This document shows, in pieces, positions 26,500-41,100 of a stretch of DNA of 64,000 nt. Source of the stretch: Osmia lignaria lignaria (Eukaryota > Arthropoda > Insecta > Hymenoptera > Megachilidae); contig NW_027478166.1 of assembly GCF_051020975.1 (NCBI RefSeq), positions 8,991,501 to 9,055,500 of the forward strand, read 5' to 3'. Each line of letters opens with the position of its first letter. The first letter of the stretch is position 1. The notes under the pieces were generated by a model, which was not told where the DNA came from, did not search any database, and saw nothing but the letters and a program-made list of their open reading frames with translations. The translations under genes were made by a program, and so were the position numbers.

Positions 26500-29400
26500 A
26501 ATCTGCAAATATCTCGGAAACGAAGCGAGCTATGGCAAAATGTTAAGAGACCGTTTTTGTAGAGAATTAAGTTTCCTACTTTTTGTCTTCTATGATATTT
26601 TTTGATCACATGCGTAGTTCTCGAGATATATTAAGATATTTAAAAGTTCCGAAGCCGCACCAACATAATAGAGATACAGAAACACCGTGGCCCCTTTCTT
26701 TGAGATAACTCTGCACTATTGCGAGCTGTAAATGCGACTTCCAGCTTAGCTGTGCAGAAGAAGAACAACAAGAAGAAGAAATATCTCGAAATATGTCCGT
26801 CAGGCCCCTTCCCTTGAGATATATCTGCAAATATCTCGGAAACGAAGCGAGCTATGGCAAAATGTTAAGAGACCTTTTTTGTAGAGAATTAAGTTTCCTA
26901 CTTTTTATGTTCTATGATATTTTTTGATCAGATGCGTAGTTCTCGAGATATATCAAGATATTTAAAAGTTCCGAAGCCGCACCAACATAATAGAGATACA
27001 GAAACACCGTGGCCCCTTTCTTTGAGATAACTCTGCACTATTGCGAGCTGCAAATGCCACTTCCAGCTTAGCTGTGCAGAGGAAGAACAACAAGAAGAAG
27101 AAATATCTCGAAATATGTCCGTCAGGCCAGTTCCTTTGAGCTGAATCTGCAAATATCTCGGAAACGAAGCGAGCTATGGCAAAATGTTAAGAGACGTTTT
27201 TTATAGAGAATTATGTTTCCTACAATTTATGTTCTATGATATTTTTTGATCAGAAGCGTAGTTTTCGAGATATATCGAGATATTTAAAAGTTCCGAAGCC
27301 GCACCAACATAATAGGGATACAGAAACACCGTGGCCCCTTTCTTTGAGATAACTCTGCACTAGTGCGAGCCGCAAATGCCACTTCCAGCTTAGCTGTGCA
27401 GAAGAAGAACAACAAGAAGAAGAAATATCTCGAAATATGTCCGTCAGGCCCCTTCCCTTGAGATATATCTGCAAATATCTCGGAAACGAAGCGAGCTATG
27501 GCAAAATGTTAAGAGACCTTTTTTGTAGAGAATTATGCTTCCTACAATTTATGTTCTATGATATTTTTTGATCAGAAGCGTAGTTTTCGAGATACATCGA
27601 GATATTTAAAAGTTCCGAAGCCGCAGCAACATAATAGAGATACAGAAACACCGTGGCCCCTTTCTTTGAGATAACTCTGCACTAGTGCGAGCCGCAAATG
27701 CCAGTTCCAGCTTAGCTGTGCAGAAGAAGAACAACAAGATGAAGAAATATCTCGAAATATGTCCGTCAGGCCCCTTCCCTTGAGATAAATCTGCAAATAT
27801 CTCGGAAACGAAGCGAGCTATGGCAAAATGTTAAGAGACCTTTTTTGTAGAGAATTAAGTTTCCTACTTTTTATGTTGTATGATATTTTTTGATCAGATG
27901 CGTAGTTCTCGAGATATATCAAGATATTTAAAAGTTCCGAAGCCGCACCAACATAATAGAGATACAGAAACACCGTGGCCCCTTTCTTTGAGATAACTCT
28001 GCACTATTGCGAGCTGCAAATGCCACTTCCAGCTTAGCTGTGCAGAGGAAGAACAACAAGAAGAAGAAATATCTCGAAATATGTCCGTCAGGCCAGTTCC
28101 TTTGAGCTGAATCTGCAAATATCTCGGAAACGAAGCGAGCTATGGCAAAATGTTAAGAGACGTTTTTTATAGAGAATTATGTTTCCTACAATTTATGTTC
28201 TATGATATTTTTTGATCAGATGCGTAGTTTTCGAGATATATCGAGATATTTAAAAGTTCCGAAGCCGCACCAACATAATAGGGATACAGATACACCGTGG
28301 CCCCTTTCTTTGAGATAACTCTGCACTAGTGCGAGCCGCAAATGCCACTTCCAGCTTAGCTGTACAGAAGAAGAACAACAAGAAGAAGAAATATCTCGAA
28401 ATATGTCGGTCAGGCCCCTTCCCTTGAGATATATCTGCAAATATCTCGGAAACGAAGCGAGCTATGGCAAAATGTTAAGAGACCTTTTTTGTAGAGAATT
28501 ATGCTTCCTACAATTTATGTTCTATGATATTTTTTGATCAGAAGCGTAGTTTTCGAGATACATCGAGATATTTAAAAGTTCCGAAGCCGCACCAACATAA
28601 TAGAGATACAGAAACACCGTGGCCCCTTTCTTTGAGATAACTCTGCACTAGTGCGAGCCGCAAATGCCAGTTCCAGCTTAGCTGTGCAGAAGAAGAACAA
28701 CAAGAAGAAGAAATATCTCGAAATATGTCCGTCAGGCCCCTTCCCTTGTGATAAATCTGCAAATATCTCGGAAACGAAGCGAGCTATGGCAAAATATTAA
28801 GAGACCTTTTTTGTAGAGAATTAAGTTTCCTACTTTTTATGTTGTATGATATTTTTTGATCAGATGCGTAGTTCTCGAGATATATCAAGATATTTAAAAG
28901 TTCCGAAGCCGCACCAACATAATAGAGATACAGAAACACCGTGGCCCCTTTCTTTGAGATAACTCTGCACTATTGCGAGCTGCAAATGCCACTTCCAGCT
29001 TAGCTGTGCAGAGGAAGAACAACAAGAAGAAGAAATATCTCGAAATATGTCCGTCAGGCCAGTTCCTTTGAGCTGAATCTGCAAATATCTCGGAAACGAA
29101 GCGAGCTATGGCAAAATGTTAAGAGACGTTTTTTGTAGAGAATTATGTTTCCTACAATTTATGTTCTATGATATTTTTTGATCAGAAGCGTAGTTTTCGA
29201 GATATATCGAGGTATTTAAAAGTTCCGAAGCCGCACCAACATAATAGGGATACAGAAACACCGTGGCCCCTTTCTTTGAGATAACTCTGCACTAGTGCGA
29301 GCCGCAAATGCCACTTCCAGCTTAGCTGTGCAGAAGAAGAACAACAAGAAGAAGAAATATCTCGAAATATGTCCGTCAGGCCCCTTCCCTTGAGATAAAT

Positions 29401-32040
29401 CTGCAAATATCTCGGAAACGAAGCGAGCTATGGCGAAATGTTAAGAGACCTTTTTTGTAGAGAATTAAGTTTCCTACTTTTCATGTTCTATGATATTTTT
29501 TGATCAGATGCGTAGTTCTCGAGATATATCAAGATATTTAAAAGTTCCGAAGCCGCACCAACATAATAGAGATACAGAAACACCGTGGCCCCTTTCTTTG
29601 AGATAACTCTGCACTATTGCGAGCTGCAAATGCGACTTCCAGCTTAGCTGTGCAGAGGAAGAACAACAAGAAGAAGAAATATCTCGAAATATGTCCGTCA
29701 GGCCAGTTCCTTTGAGCTGAATCTGCAAATATCTCGGAAACGAAGCGAGCTATGGCAAAATGTTAAGAGACGTTTTTTGTAGAGAATTATGTTTCCTACA
29801 ATTTATGTTCTATGATATTTTTTGATCAGAAGCGTAGTTTTCGAGATATATCGAGATATTTAAAAGTTCCGAAGCCGCACCAACATAATAGGGGTACAGA
29901 AACACCGTGGCCCCTTTCTTTGAGATAACTCTGCACTAGTGCGAGCTGTAAATGCCACTTCCAGCTTAGCTGTGCAGAAGAAGAACAACAAGAAGAAGAA
30001 ATATCTCGAAATATGTCCGTCAGGCCCCTTCCCTTGAGATATATCTGCAAATATCTCGGAAACGAAGCGAGCTATGGCAAAATGTTAACAGACCTTTTTT
30101 GTAGAGAATTCTGTTTCCTACAATTTATGTTCTATGATATTTTTTGATCAGATGCGTAGTTCTCGAGATATATCAAGATATTTAAAAGTTCCGAAGCCGC
30201 ACCAACATAATAGAGATACAGAAACACCGTGGCCCCTTTCTTTGAGATAACTCTGCACGATTGCGAGCTGTAAATGCCACTTCCAGCTTAGCTGTGCAGA
30301 AGAAGGACAACAAGAAGAAGAAATATCTCGAAATATGTCCGTCAGGCCCCTTCCCTTGAGATAAATCTGCAAATATCTCGGAAACGAAGCGAGCTATGGC
30401 GAAATGTTAAGAGACCTTTTTTGTAGAGAATTAAGTTTCCTACTTTTTATGTTCTATGATATTTTTTGATCAGATGCGTAGTTCTCGAGATATATCGAGA
30501 TATTTAAAAGTTCCGAAGCCGCACCAACATAATAGAGATACAGAAACACGGTGGCCCCTTTCTTTGAGATAACTCTGCACTAGTGCGAGCCGCAAATGCC
30601 AGTTCCAGCTTAGCTGTGCAGAAGAAGAACAACAAGAAGAAGAAATATCTCGAAATATGTCCGTCAGGCCCCTTCCCTTGAGATAAATCTGCAAATATCT
30701 CGGAAACGAAGCGAGCTATGGCAAAATGTTAAGAGACCGTTTTTGTAGAGAATTAAGTTTCCTACTTTTTATCTTCTATGATATTTTTTGATCACATGCG
30801 TAGTTCTCGAGATATATTAAGATATTTAAAAGTTCCGAAGCCGCACCAACATAATAGAGATACAGAAACACCGTGGCCCCTTTCTTTGAGATAACTCTGC
30901 ACTATTGCGAGCTGTAAATGCCACTTCCAGCTTAGCTGTGCAGAAGAAGAACAACAAGAAGAAGAAATATCTCGAAATATGTCCGTCAGGCCCCTTCCCT
31001 TGAGATATATCTGCAAATATCTCGGAAACGAAGCGAGCTATGGCAAAATGTTAAGAGACCTTTTTTGTAGAGAATTAAGTTTCCTACTTTTTATGTTCTA
31101 TGATATTTTTTGATCAGATGCGTAGTTCTCGAGATATATCAAGATATTTAAAAGTTCCGAAGCCGCACCAACATAATAGAGATACAGAAACACCGTGGCC
31201 CCTTTCTTTGAGATAACTCTGCACTAGTGCGAGCCGCAAATGCCAGTTCCAGCTTAGCTGTGCAGAGGAAGAACAACAAGAAGAAGAAATATCTCGAAAT
31301 ATGTCCGTCAGGCCAGTTCCTTTGAGCTGAATCTGCAAATATCTCGGAAACGAAGCGAGCTATGGCAAAATGTTAAGAGACGTTTTTTATAGAGAATTAT
31401 GTTTCCTACAATTTATGTTCTATGATATTTTTTGATCAGAAGCGTAGTTTTCGAGATATATCGAGATATTTAAAAGTTCCGAAGCCGCACCAACATAATA
31501 GGGATACAGAAACACCGTGGCCCCTTTCTTTGAGATAACTCTGCACTAGTGCGAGCCGCAAATGCCACTTCCAGCTTAGCTGTGCAGAAGAAGAACAACA
31601 AGAAGAAGAAATATCTCGAAATATGTCCGTCAGGCCCCTTCCCTTGAGATATATCTGCAAATATCTCGGAAACGAAGCGAGCTATGGCAAAATGTTAAGA
31701 GACCTTTTTTGTAGAGAATTATGCTTCCTACAATTTATGTTCTATGATATTTTTTGATCAGAAGCGTAGTTTTCGAGATACATCGAGATATTTAAAAGTT
31801 CCGAAGCCGCACCAACATAATAGAGATACAGAAACACCGTGGCCCCTTTCTTTGAGATAACTCTGCACTAGTGCGAGCCGCAAATGCCAGTTCCAGCTTA
31901 GCTGTGCAGCAGAAGAACAACAAGATGAAGAAATATCTCGAAATATGTCCGTCAGGCCCCTTCCCTTGAGATAAATCTGCAAATATCTCGGAAACGAAGC
32001 GAGCTATGGCAAAATGTTAAGAGACCTTTTTTGTAGAGAA
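26500..32040. repeat. Thirteen-monomer-spaced (4186-bp) duplicated block
   Basis: Monomers 26606, 26928, 27250 and 27572 recur in order at 30792, 31114, 31436 and 31758. Diagnostic shared changes are TTGATCACATGCG with GATATATTAAGATAT at the first monomer and CAACAAGATGAAG in the fourth. The preceding monomers (26284 and 30470) share CACGGTGGCCCC. Monomer 31114 differs from its partner by carrying the TGCCAGTTCC form of the middle block, so part of it was replaced after duplication. Confidence 0.72.
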
Positions 32041-34373
32041 TTCTGTTTCCTACAATTTATGTTCTATGATATTTTTTGATCAGAAGCGTAGTTTTCGAGA
32101 TATATCGAGATATTTAAAAGTTCCGAAGCCGCACCAACATAATAGGGGTACAGAAACACCGTGGCCCCTTTCTTTGAGATAACTCTGCACTAGTGCGAGC
32201 TGTAAATGCCACTTCCAGCTTAGCTGTGCAGAAGAAGAACAACAAGAAGAAGAAATATCTCGAAATATGTCCGTCAGGCCCCTTCCCTTGAGATATATCT
32301 GCAAATATCTCGGAAACGAAGCGAGCTATGGCAAAATGTTAAGAGACCTTTTTTGTAGAGAATTCTGTTTCCTACAATTTATGTTCTATGATATTTTTTG
32401 ATCAGATGCGTAGTTCTCGAGATATATCAAGATATTTAAAAGTTCCGAAGCCGCACCAACATAATAGAGATACAGAAACACCGTGGCCCCTTTCTTTGAG
32501 ATAACTCTGCACGATTGCGAGCTGTAAATGCCACTTCCAGCTTAGCTGTGCAGAAGAAGGACAACAAGAAGAAGAAATATCTCGAAATATGTCCGTCAGG
32601 CCCCTTCCCTTGAGATAAATCTGCAAATATCTCGGAAACGAAGCGAACTATGGCGAAATGTTAAGAGACCTTTTTTGTAGAGAATTAAGTTTCCTACTTT
32701 TTATGTTCTATGATATTTTTTGATCAGATGCGTAGTTCTCGAGATATATCAAGATATTTAAAAGTTCCGAAGCCGCACCAACATAATAGAGATACAGAAA
32801 CACCGTGGCCCCTTTCTTTGAGATAACTCTGCACTATTGCGAGCTGCAAATGCCACTTCCAGCTTAGCTGTGCAGAGGAAGAACAACAAGAAGAAGAAAT
32901 ATCTCGAAATATGTCCGTCAGGCCAGTTCCTTTGAGCTGAATCTGCAAATATCTCGGAAACGAAGCGAGCTATGGCAAAATGTTAAGAGACGTTTTTTAT
33001 AGAGAATTATGTTTCCTACAATTTATGTTCTATGATATTTTTTGATCAGATGCGTAGTTTTCGAGATATATCGAGATATTTAAAAGTTCCGAAGCCGCAC
33101 CAACATAATAGGGATACAGATACACCGTGGCCCCTTTCTTTGAGATAACTCTGCACTAGTGCGAGCCGCAAATGCCACTTCCAGCTTAGCTGTGCAGAAG
33201 AAGAACAACAAGAAGAAGAAATATCTCGAAATATGTCGGTCAGGCCCCTTCCCTTGAGATATATCTGCAAATATCTCGGAAACGAAGCGAGCTATGGCAA
33301 AATGTTAAGAGACCTTTTTTGTAGAGAATTATGCTTCCTACAATTTATGTTCTATGATATTTTTTGATCAGAAGCGTAGTTTTCGAGATACATCGAGATA
33401 TTTAAAAGTTCCGAAGCCGCACCAACATAATAGAGATACAGAAACACCGTGGCCCCTTTCTTTGAGATAACTCTGCACTAGTGCGAGCCGCAAATGCCAG
33501 TTCCAGCTTAGCTGTGCAGAAGAAGAACAACAAGAAGAAGAAATATCTCGAAATATGTCCGTCAGGCCCCTTCCCTTGTGATAAATCTGCAAATATCTCG
33601 GAAACGAAGCGAGCTACGGCAAAATATTAAGAGACCTTTTTTGTAGAGAATTAAGTTTCCTACTTTTTATGTTGTATGATATTTTTTGATCAGATGCGTA
33701 GTTCTCGAGATATATCAAGATATTTAAAAGTTCCGAAGCCGCACCAACATAATAGAGATACAGAAACACCGTGGCCCCTTTCTTTGAGATAACTCTGCAC
33801 TATTGCGAGCTGCAAATGCCACTTCCAGCTTAGCTGTGCAGAGAAAGAACAACAAGAAGAAGAAATATCTCGAAATATGTCCGTCAGGCCAGTTCCTTTG
33901 AGCTGAATCTGCAAATATCTCGGAAACGAAGCGAGCTATGGCAAAATGTTAAGAGACGTTTTTTGTAGAGAATTATGTTTCCTACAATTTATGTTCTATG
34001 ATATTTTTTGATCAGAAGCGTAGTTTTCGAGATATATCGAGGTATTTAAAAGTTCCGAAGCCGCACCAACATAATAGGGATACAGAAACACCGTGGCCCC
34101 TTTCTTTGAGATAACTCTGCACTAGTGCGAGCCGCAAATGCCACTTCCAGCTTAGCTGTGCAGAAGAAGAACAACAAGAAGAAGAAATATCTCGAAATAT
34201 GTCCGTCAGGCCCCTTCCCTTGAGATAAATCTGCAAATATCTCGGAAACGAAGCGAGCTATGGCGAAATGTTAAGAGACCTTTTTTGTAGAGAATTAAGT
34301 TTCCTACTTTTCATGTTCTATGATATTTTTTGATCAGATGCGTAGTTCTCGAGATATATCAAGATATTTAAAA
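27894..34373. repeat. Fifteen-monomer-spaced (4830-bp) duplicated block
   Basis: The five-monomer run 27894-29500 recurs at 32724-34330. Shared rare markers are GGGATACAGATACACC and ATGTCGGTCAGG in the second unit, TACATCGAG and CCTTGTGATAAATC followed by GCAAAATATTAAG in the third, and TCGAGGTATTT in the fifth. Differences include CTGTACAG (28365 region), GCTACGGC (33616 region) and CAGAGAAAGAAC (33842 region). A shorter version of the same order (monomers carrying ATGTCGGTCAGG, then CCTTGTGATA) reappears at 37231 and 47535. Confidence 0.72.
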
Positions 34374-34654
34374 GTCCGAAGCCGCACCAACATAATAGAG
34401 ATACAGAAACACCGTGGCCCCTTTCTTTGAGATAACTCTGCACGATTGCGAGCTGTAAATGCCACTTCCAGCCTAGCTGTGCAGAAGAAGGACAACAAGA
34501 AGAAGAAATATCTCGAAATATGTCCGTCAGGCCCCTTCCCTTGAGATAAATCTGCAAATATCTCGGAAACGAAGCGAGCTATGGCGAAATGTTAAGAGAC
34601 CTTTTTTGTAGAGAATTAAGTTTCCTACTTTTTATGTTCTATGATATTTTTTGA
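34334..34654. repeat. Short monomer (321 bp), 1-bp deletion
   Basis: One T is missing near 34375 (AAAAGTCCGAAG instead of AAAAGTTCCGAAG). The deletion is private to this unit in the window. It shifts the minus-strand open frame so that its last residues differ and the frame runs to a different stop. The next monomer resumes the normal register. Confidence 0.93.
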
Positions 34655-37600
34655 TCAGATGCGTAGTTCTCGAGATATATCGAGATATTTAAAAGTTCCG
34701 AAGCCGCACCAACATAATAGAGATACAGAAACACCGTGGCCCCTTTCTTTGAGATAACTCTGCACTATTGCGAGCTGCAAATGCCACTTCCAGCTTAGCT
34801 GTGCAGAGGAAGAACAACAAGAAGAAGAAATATCTCGAAATATGTCCGTCAGGCCAGTTCCTTTGAGCTGAATCTGCAAATATCTCGGAAACGAAGCGAG
34901 CTATGGCAAAATGTTAAGAGACGTTTTTTATAGAGAATTATGTTTCCTACAATTTATGTTCTATGATATTTTTTGATCAGAAGCGTAGTTTTCGAGATAT
35001 ATCGAGATATTTAAAAGTTCCGAAGCTGCACCAACATAATAGGGGTACAGAAACACCGTGGCCCCTTTCTTTGAGATAACTCTGCACTAGTGCGAGCTGT
35101 AAATGCCACTTCCAGCTTAGCTGTGCAGAAGAAGAGCAACAAGAAGAAGAAATATCTCGAAATATGTCCGTCAGGCCCCTTCCCTTGAGATATATCTGCA
35201 AATATCTCAGAAACGAAGCGAGCTATGGCAAAATGTTAAGAGACCTTTTTTGTAGAGAATTCTGTTTCCTACAATTCATGTTCTATGATATTTTTTGATC
35301 AGATGCGTAGTTCTCGAGATATATCAAGATATTTAAAAGTTCCGAAGCCGCACCAACATAATAGAGATACAGAAACACCGTGGCCCCTTTCTTTGAGATA
35401 ACTCTGCACTAGTGCGAGCCGCAAATGCCAGTTCCAGCTTAGCTGTGCAGAAGAAGAACAACAAGAAGAAGAAATATCTCGAAATATGTCCGTCAGGCCC
35501 CTTCCCTTGTGATAAATCTGCAAATATCTCGGAAACGAAGCGAGCTATGGCAAAATGTTAAGAGACCTTTTTTGTAGAGAATTAAGTTTCCTACTTTTTA
35601 TGTTGTATGATATTTTTTGATCAGATGCGTAGTTCTCGAGATATATCAAGATATTTAAAAGTTCCGAAGCCGCACCAACATAATAGAGATACAGAAACAC
35701 CGTGGCCCCTTTCTTTGAGATAACTCTGCACTATTGCGAGCTGCAAATGCCACTTCCAGCTTAGCTGTGCAGAAGAAGGACAACAAGAAGAAGAAATATC
35801 TCGAAATATGTCCGTCAGGCCCCTTCCCTTGAGATAAATCTGCAAATATCTCGGAAACGAAGCGAGCTATGGCGAAATGTTAAGAGACCTTTTTTGTAGA
35901 GAATTAAGTTTCCTACTTTTTATGTTCTATGATATTTTTTGATCAGATGCGTAGTTCTCGAGATATATCAAGATATTTAAAAGTTCCGAAGCCGCACCAA
36001 CATAATAGAGATACAGAAACACCGTGGCCCCTTTCTTTGAGATAACTCCGCACTATTGCGAGCTGCAAATGCCACTTCCAGCTTAGCTGTGCAGAGGAAG
36101 AACAACAAGAAGAAGAAATATCTCGAAATATGTCCGTCAGGCCAGTTCCTTTGAGCTGAATCTGCAAATATCTCGGAAACGAAGCGAGCTATGGCAAAAT
36201 GTTAAGAGACGTTTTTTATAGAGAATTATGTTTCCTACAATTTATGTTCTATGATATTTTTTGATCAGAAGCGTAGTTTTCGAGATATATCGAGATATTT
36301 AAAAGTTCCGAAGCCGCACCAACATAATAGGGGTACAGAAACACCGTGGCCCCTTTCTTTGAGATAACTCTGCACTAGTGCGAGCTGTAATTGCCACTTC
36401 CAGCTTAGCTGTGCAGAAGAAGAACAACAAGAAGAAGAAATATCTCGAAATATGTCCGTCAGGCCCCTTCCCTTGAGATATATCTGCAAATATCTCGGAA
36501 ACGAAGCGAGCTATGGCAAAATGTTAAGAGACCTTTTTTGTAGAGAATTCTGTTTCCTACAATTTATCTTCTATGATATTTTTTGATCAGATGCGTAGTT
36601 CTCGAGATATATCAAGATATTTAAAAGTTCCGAAGCCGCACCAACATAATAGAGATACAGAAACACCGTGGCCCCTTTCTTTGAGATAACTCTGCACGAT
36701 TGCGAGCTGTAAATGCCACTTCCAGCTTAGCTGTGCAGAAGAAGGACAACAAGAAGAAGAAATATCTCGAAATATGTCCGTCAGGCCCCTTCCCTTGAGA
36801 TAAATCTGCAAATATCTCGGAAACGAAGCGAGCTATGGCGAAATGTTAAGAGACCTTTTTTGTAGAGAATTAAGTTTCCTACTTTTTATGTTGTATGATA
36901 TTTTTTGATCAGATGCGTAGTTCTCGAGATATATCAAGATATTTAAAAGTTCCGAAGCCGCACCAACATAATAGAGATACAGAAACACCGTGGCCCCTTT
37001 CTTTGAGATAACTCTGCACGATTGCGAGCTGTAAATGCCACTTCCAGCTTAGCTGTGCAGAAGAAGGACAACAAGAAGAAGAAATATCTCGAAATATGTC
37101 CGTCAGGCCCCTTCCCTTGAGATAAATCTGCAAATATCTCGGAAACGAAGCGAGCTATGGCAAAATGTTAAGAGACGTTTTTTATAGATAATTATGCTTC
37201 CTACAATTTATGTTCTATGATATTTTTTGATCAGATGCGTAGTTTTCGAGATATATCGAGATATTTAAAAGTTCCGAAGCCGCACCAACATAATAGGGAT
37301 ACAGATACACCGTGGCCCCTTTCTTTGAGATAACTCTGCACTAGTGCGAGCCGCAAATGCCACTTCCAGCTTAGCTGTGCAGAAGAAGAACAACAAGAAG
37401 AAGAAATATCTCGAAATATGTCGGTCAGGCCCCTTCCCTTGAGATATATCTGCAAATATCTCGGAAACGAAGCGAGCTATGGCAAAATGTTAAGAGACCT
37501 TTTTTGTAGAGAATTATGCTTCCTACAATTTATGTTCTATGATATTTTTTGATCAGAAGCGTAGTTTTCGAGATACATCGAGATATTTAAAAGTTCCGAA

Positions 37601-38196
37601 GCCGCACCAACATAATAGAGATACAGAAACACCGTGGCCCCTTTCTTTGAGATAACTCTGCACTAGTGCGAGCCGCAAATGCCAGTTCCAGCTTAGCTGT
37701 GCAGAAGAAGAACAACAAGAAGAAGAAATATCTCGAAATATGTCCGTCAGGCCCCTTCCCTTGTGATAAATCTGCAAATATCTCGGAAACGAAGCGAGCT
37801 ATGGCAAAATGTTAAGAGACCTTTTTTGTAGAGAATTAAGTTTCCTACTTTTTATGTTGTATGATATTTTTTGATCAGATGCGTAGTTCTCGAGATATAT
37901 CAAGATATTTAAAAGTTCCGAAGCCGCACCAACATAATAGAGATACAGAAACACCGTGGCCCCTTTCTTTGAGATAACTCTGCACTATTGCGAGCTGCAA
38001 ATGCCACTTCCAGCTTAGCTGTGCAGAAGAAGGACAACAAGAAGAAGAAATATCTCGAAATATGTCCGTCAGGCCCCTTCCCTTGAGATAAATCTGCAAA
38101 TATCTCGGAAACGAAGCGAGCTATGGCGAAATGTTAAGAGACCTTTTTTGTAGAGAATTAAGTTTCCTACTTTTTATCTTGTATGATATTTTTTGA

Positions 38197-41100
38197 TCAG
38201 ATGCGTAGTTCTCGAGATATATCAAGATATTTAAAAGTTCCGAAGCCGCACCAACATAATAGAGATACAGAAACACCGTGGCCCCTTTCTTTGAGATAAC
38301 TCTGCACTATTGCGAGCTGCAAATGCCACTTCCAGCTTAGCTGTGCAGAGGAAGAACAACAAGAAGAAGAAATATCTCGAAATATGTCCGTCAGGCCAGT
38401 TCCTTTGAGCTGAATCTGCAAATATCTCGGAAACGAAGCGAGCTATGGCAAAATGTTAAGAGACGTTTTTTGTAGAGAATTATGTTTCCTACAATTTATG
38501 TTCTATGATATTTTTTGATCAGAAGCGTAGTTTTCGAGATATATCGAGGTATTTAAAAGTTCCGAAGCCGCACCAACATAATAGGGATACAGAAACACCG
38601 TGGCCCCTTTCTTTGAGATAACTCTGCACTAGTGCGAGCCGCAAATGCCACTTCCAGCTTAGCTGTGCAGAAGAAGAACAACAAGAAGAAGAAATATCTC
38701 GAAATATGTCCGTCAGGCCCCTTCCCTTGAGATAAATCTGCAAATATCTCGGAAACGAAGCGAGCTATGGCGAAATGTTAAGAGACCTTTTTTGTAGAGA
38801 ATTAAGTTTCCTACTTTTCATGTTCTATGATATTTTTTGATCAGATGCGTAGTTCTCGAGATATATCAAGATATTTAAAAGTTCCGAAGCCGCACCAACA
38901 TAATAGAGATACAGAAACACCGTGGCCCCTTTCTTTGAGATAACTCTGCACGATTGCGAGCTGTAAATGCCACTTCCAGCTTAGCTGTGCAGAAGAAGGA
39001 CAACAAGAAGAAGAAATATCTCGAAATATGTCCGTCAGGCCCCTTCCCTTGAGATAAATCTGCAAATATCTCGGAAACGAAGCGAGCTATGGCAAAATGT
39101 TAAGAGACCTTTTTTGTAGAGAATTATGCTTCCTACAATTTATGTTCTATGATATTTTTTGATCAGAAACGTAGTTTTTGAGATACATCGAGATATTTAA
39201 AAGTTCCGATGCCGCACCAACATAATAGAGATACAGAAACACCGTGGCCCCTTTCTTTGAGATAACTCTGCACTAGTGCGAGCCGCAAATGCCAGTTCCA
39301 GCTTAGCTGTGCAGAAGAAGAACAACAAGAGGAAGAAATATCTCGAAATATGTCCGTCAGGCCCCTTCCCTTGTGATAAATCTGCAAATATCTCGGAAAC
39401 GAAGCGAGCTATGGCAAAATGTTAAGAGACCTTTTTTGTAGAGAATTAAGTTTCCTACTTTTTATGTTGTATGATATTTTTTGATCAGATGCGTAATTCT
39501 CGAGATATATCAAGATATTTAAAAGTTCCGAAGCCGCACCAACATAATAGAGATACAGAAACACCGTGGCCCCTTTCTTTGAGATAACTCTGCACTATTG
39601 CGAGCTGCAAATGCCACTTCCAGCTTAGCTGTGCAGAAGAAGGACAACAAGAAGAAGAAATATCTCGAAATATGTCCGTCAGGCCCCTTCCCTTGAGATA
39701 AATCTGCAAATATCTCGGAAACGAAGCGAGCTATGGCGAAATGTTAAGAGACCTTTTTTGTAGAGAATTAAGTTTCCTACTTTTTATCTTGTATGATATT
39801 TTTTGATCAGATGCGTAGTTCTCGAGATATATCAAGATATTTAAAAGTTCCGAAGCCGCACCAACATAATAGAGATACAGAAACACCGTGGCCCCTTTCT
39901 TTGAGATAACTCTGCACTATTGCGAGCTGCAAATGCCACTTCCAGCTTAGCTGTGCAGAGGAAGAACAACAAGAAGAAGAAATATCTCGAAATATGTCCG
40001 TCAGGCCAGTTCCTTTGAGCTGAATCTGCAAATATCTCGGAAACGAAGCGAGCTATGGCAAAATGTTAACAGACGTTTTTTGTAGAGAATTATGTTTCCT
40101 ACAATTTATGTTCTATGATATTTTTTGATCAGAAGCGTAGTTTTCGAGATATATCGAGGTATTTAAAAGTTCCGAAGCCGCACCAACATAATAGGGATAC
40201 AGAAACACCGTGGCCCCTTTCTTTGAGATAACTCTGCACTAGTGCGAGCCGCAAATGCCACTTCCAGCTTAGCTGTGCAGAAGAAGAACAACAAGAAGAA
40301 GAAATATCTCGAAATATGTCCGTCAGGCCCCTTCCCTTGAGATAAATCTGCAAATATCTCGGAAACGAAGCGAGCTATGGCGAAATGTTAAGAGACCTTT
40401 TTTGTAGAGAATTAAGTTTCCTACTTTTCATGTTCTATGATATTTTTTGATCAGATGCGTAGTTCTCGAGATATATCAAGATATTTAAAAGTTCCGAAGC
40501 CGCACCAACATAATAGAGATACAGAAACACCGTGGCCCCTTTCTTTGAGATAACTCTGCACGATTGCGAGCTGTAAATGCCACTTCCAGCTTAGCTGTGC
40601 AGAAGAAGGACAACAAGAAGAAGAAATATCTCGAAATATGTCCGTCAGGCCCCTTCCCTTGAGATAAATCTGCAAATATCTCGGAAACGAAGCGAGCTAT
40701 GGCAAAATGTTAAGAGACCTTTTTTGTAGAGAATTATGCTTCCTACAATTTATGTTCTATGATATTTTTTGATCAGAAACGTAGTTTTTGAGATACATCG
40801 AGATATTTAAAAGTTCCGATGCCGCACCAACATAATAGAGATACAGAAACACCGTGGCCCCTTTCTTTGAGATAACTCTGCACTAGTGCGAGCCGCAAAT
40901 GCCAGTTCCAGCTTAGCTGTGCAGAAGAAGAACAACAAGAGGAAGAAATATCTCGAAATATGTCCGTCAGGCCCCTTCCCTTGTGATAAATCTGCAAATA
41001 TCTCGGAAACGAAGCGAGCTATGGCAAAATGTTAAGAGACCTTTTTTGTAGAGAATTAAGTTTCCTACTTTTTATGTTGTATGATATTTTTTGATCAGAT

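Larger units (their letters stand above)
14370..38196. repeat. Array zone C: 74 monomers, multi-scale partial duplications
   Basis: This is the longest zone, with several overlapping higher-order relationships and no single dominant period. Two junction forms (one with CAGATGCGTAGTTCTCG, one with CAGAAGCGTAGTTTTCG) often alternate, giving an irregular 644-bp dimer. New variant families enter from left to right. A form with TGCCAGTTCCAGC starts at 16302, one with GAAGGACAACAAG at 22742, and one with CCTTGTGATAAATC at 28538. Matching blocks recur at 2254 bp (around 18.7-19.8 kb and 20.9-22.0 kb), 4186 bp (around 26.5-27.8 kb and 30.7-32.0 kb) and 4830 bp (around 27.9-29.5 kb and 32.7-34.4 kb). 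Markers such as TCGAGGTATTTAAAAG recur at 17912, 19522, 21776, 29182 and 34012, showing a shared source monomer spread by repeated block duplication. Confidence 0.82.
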
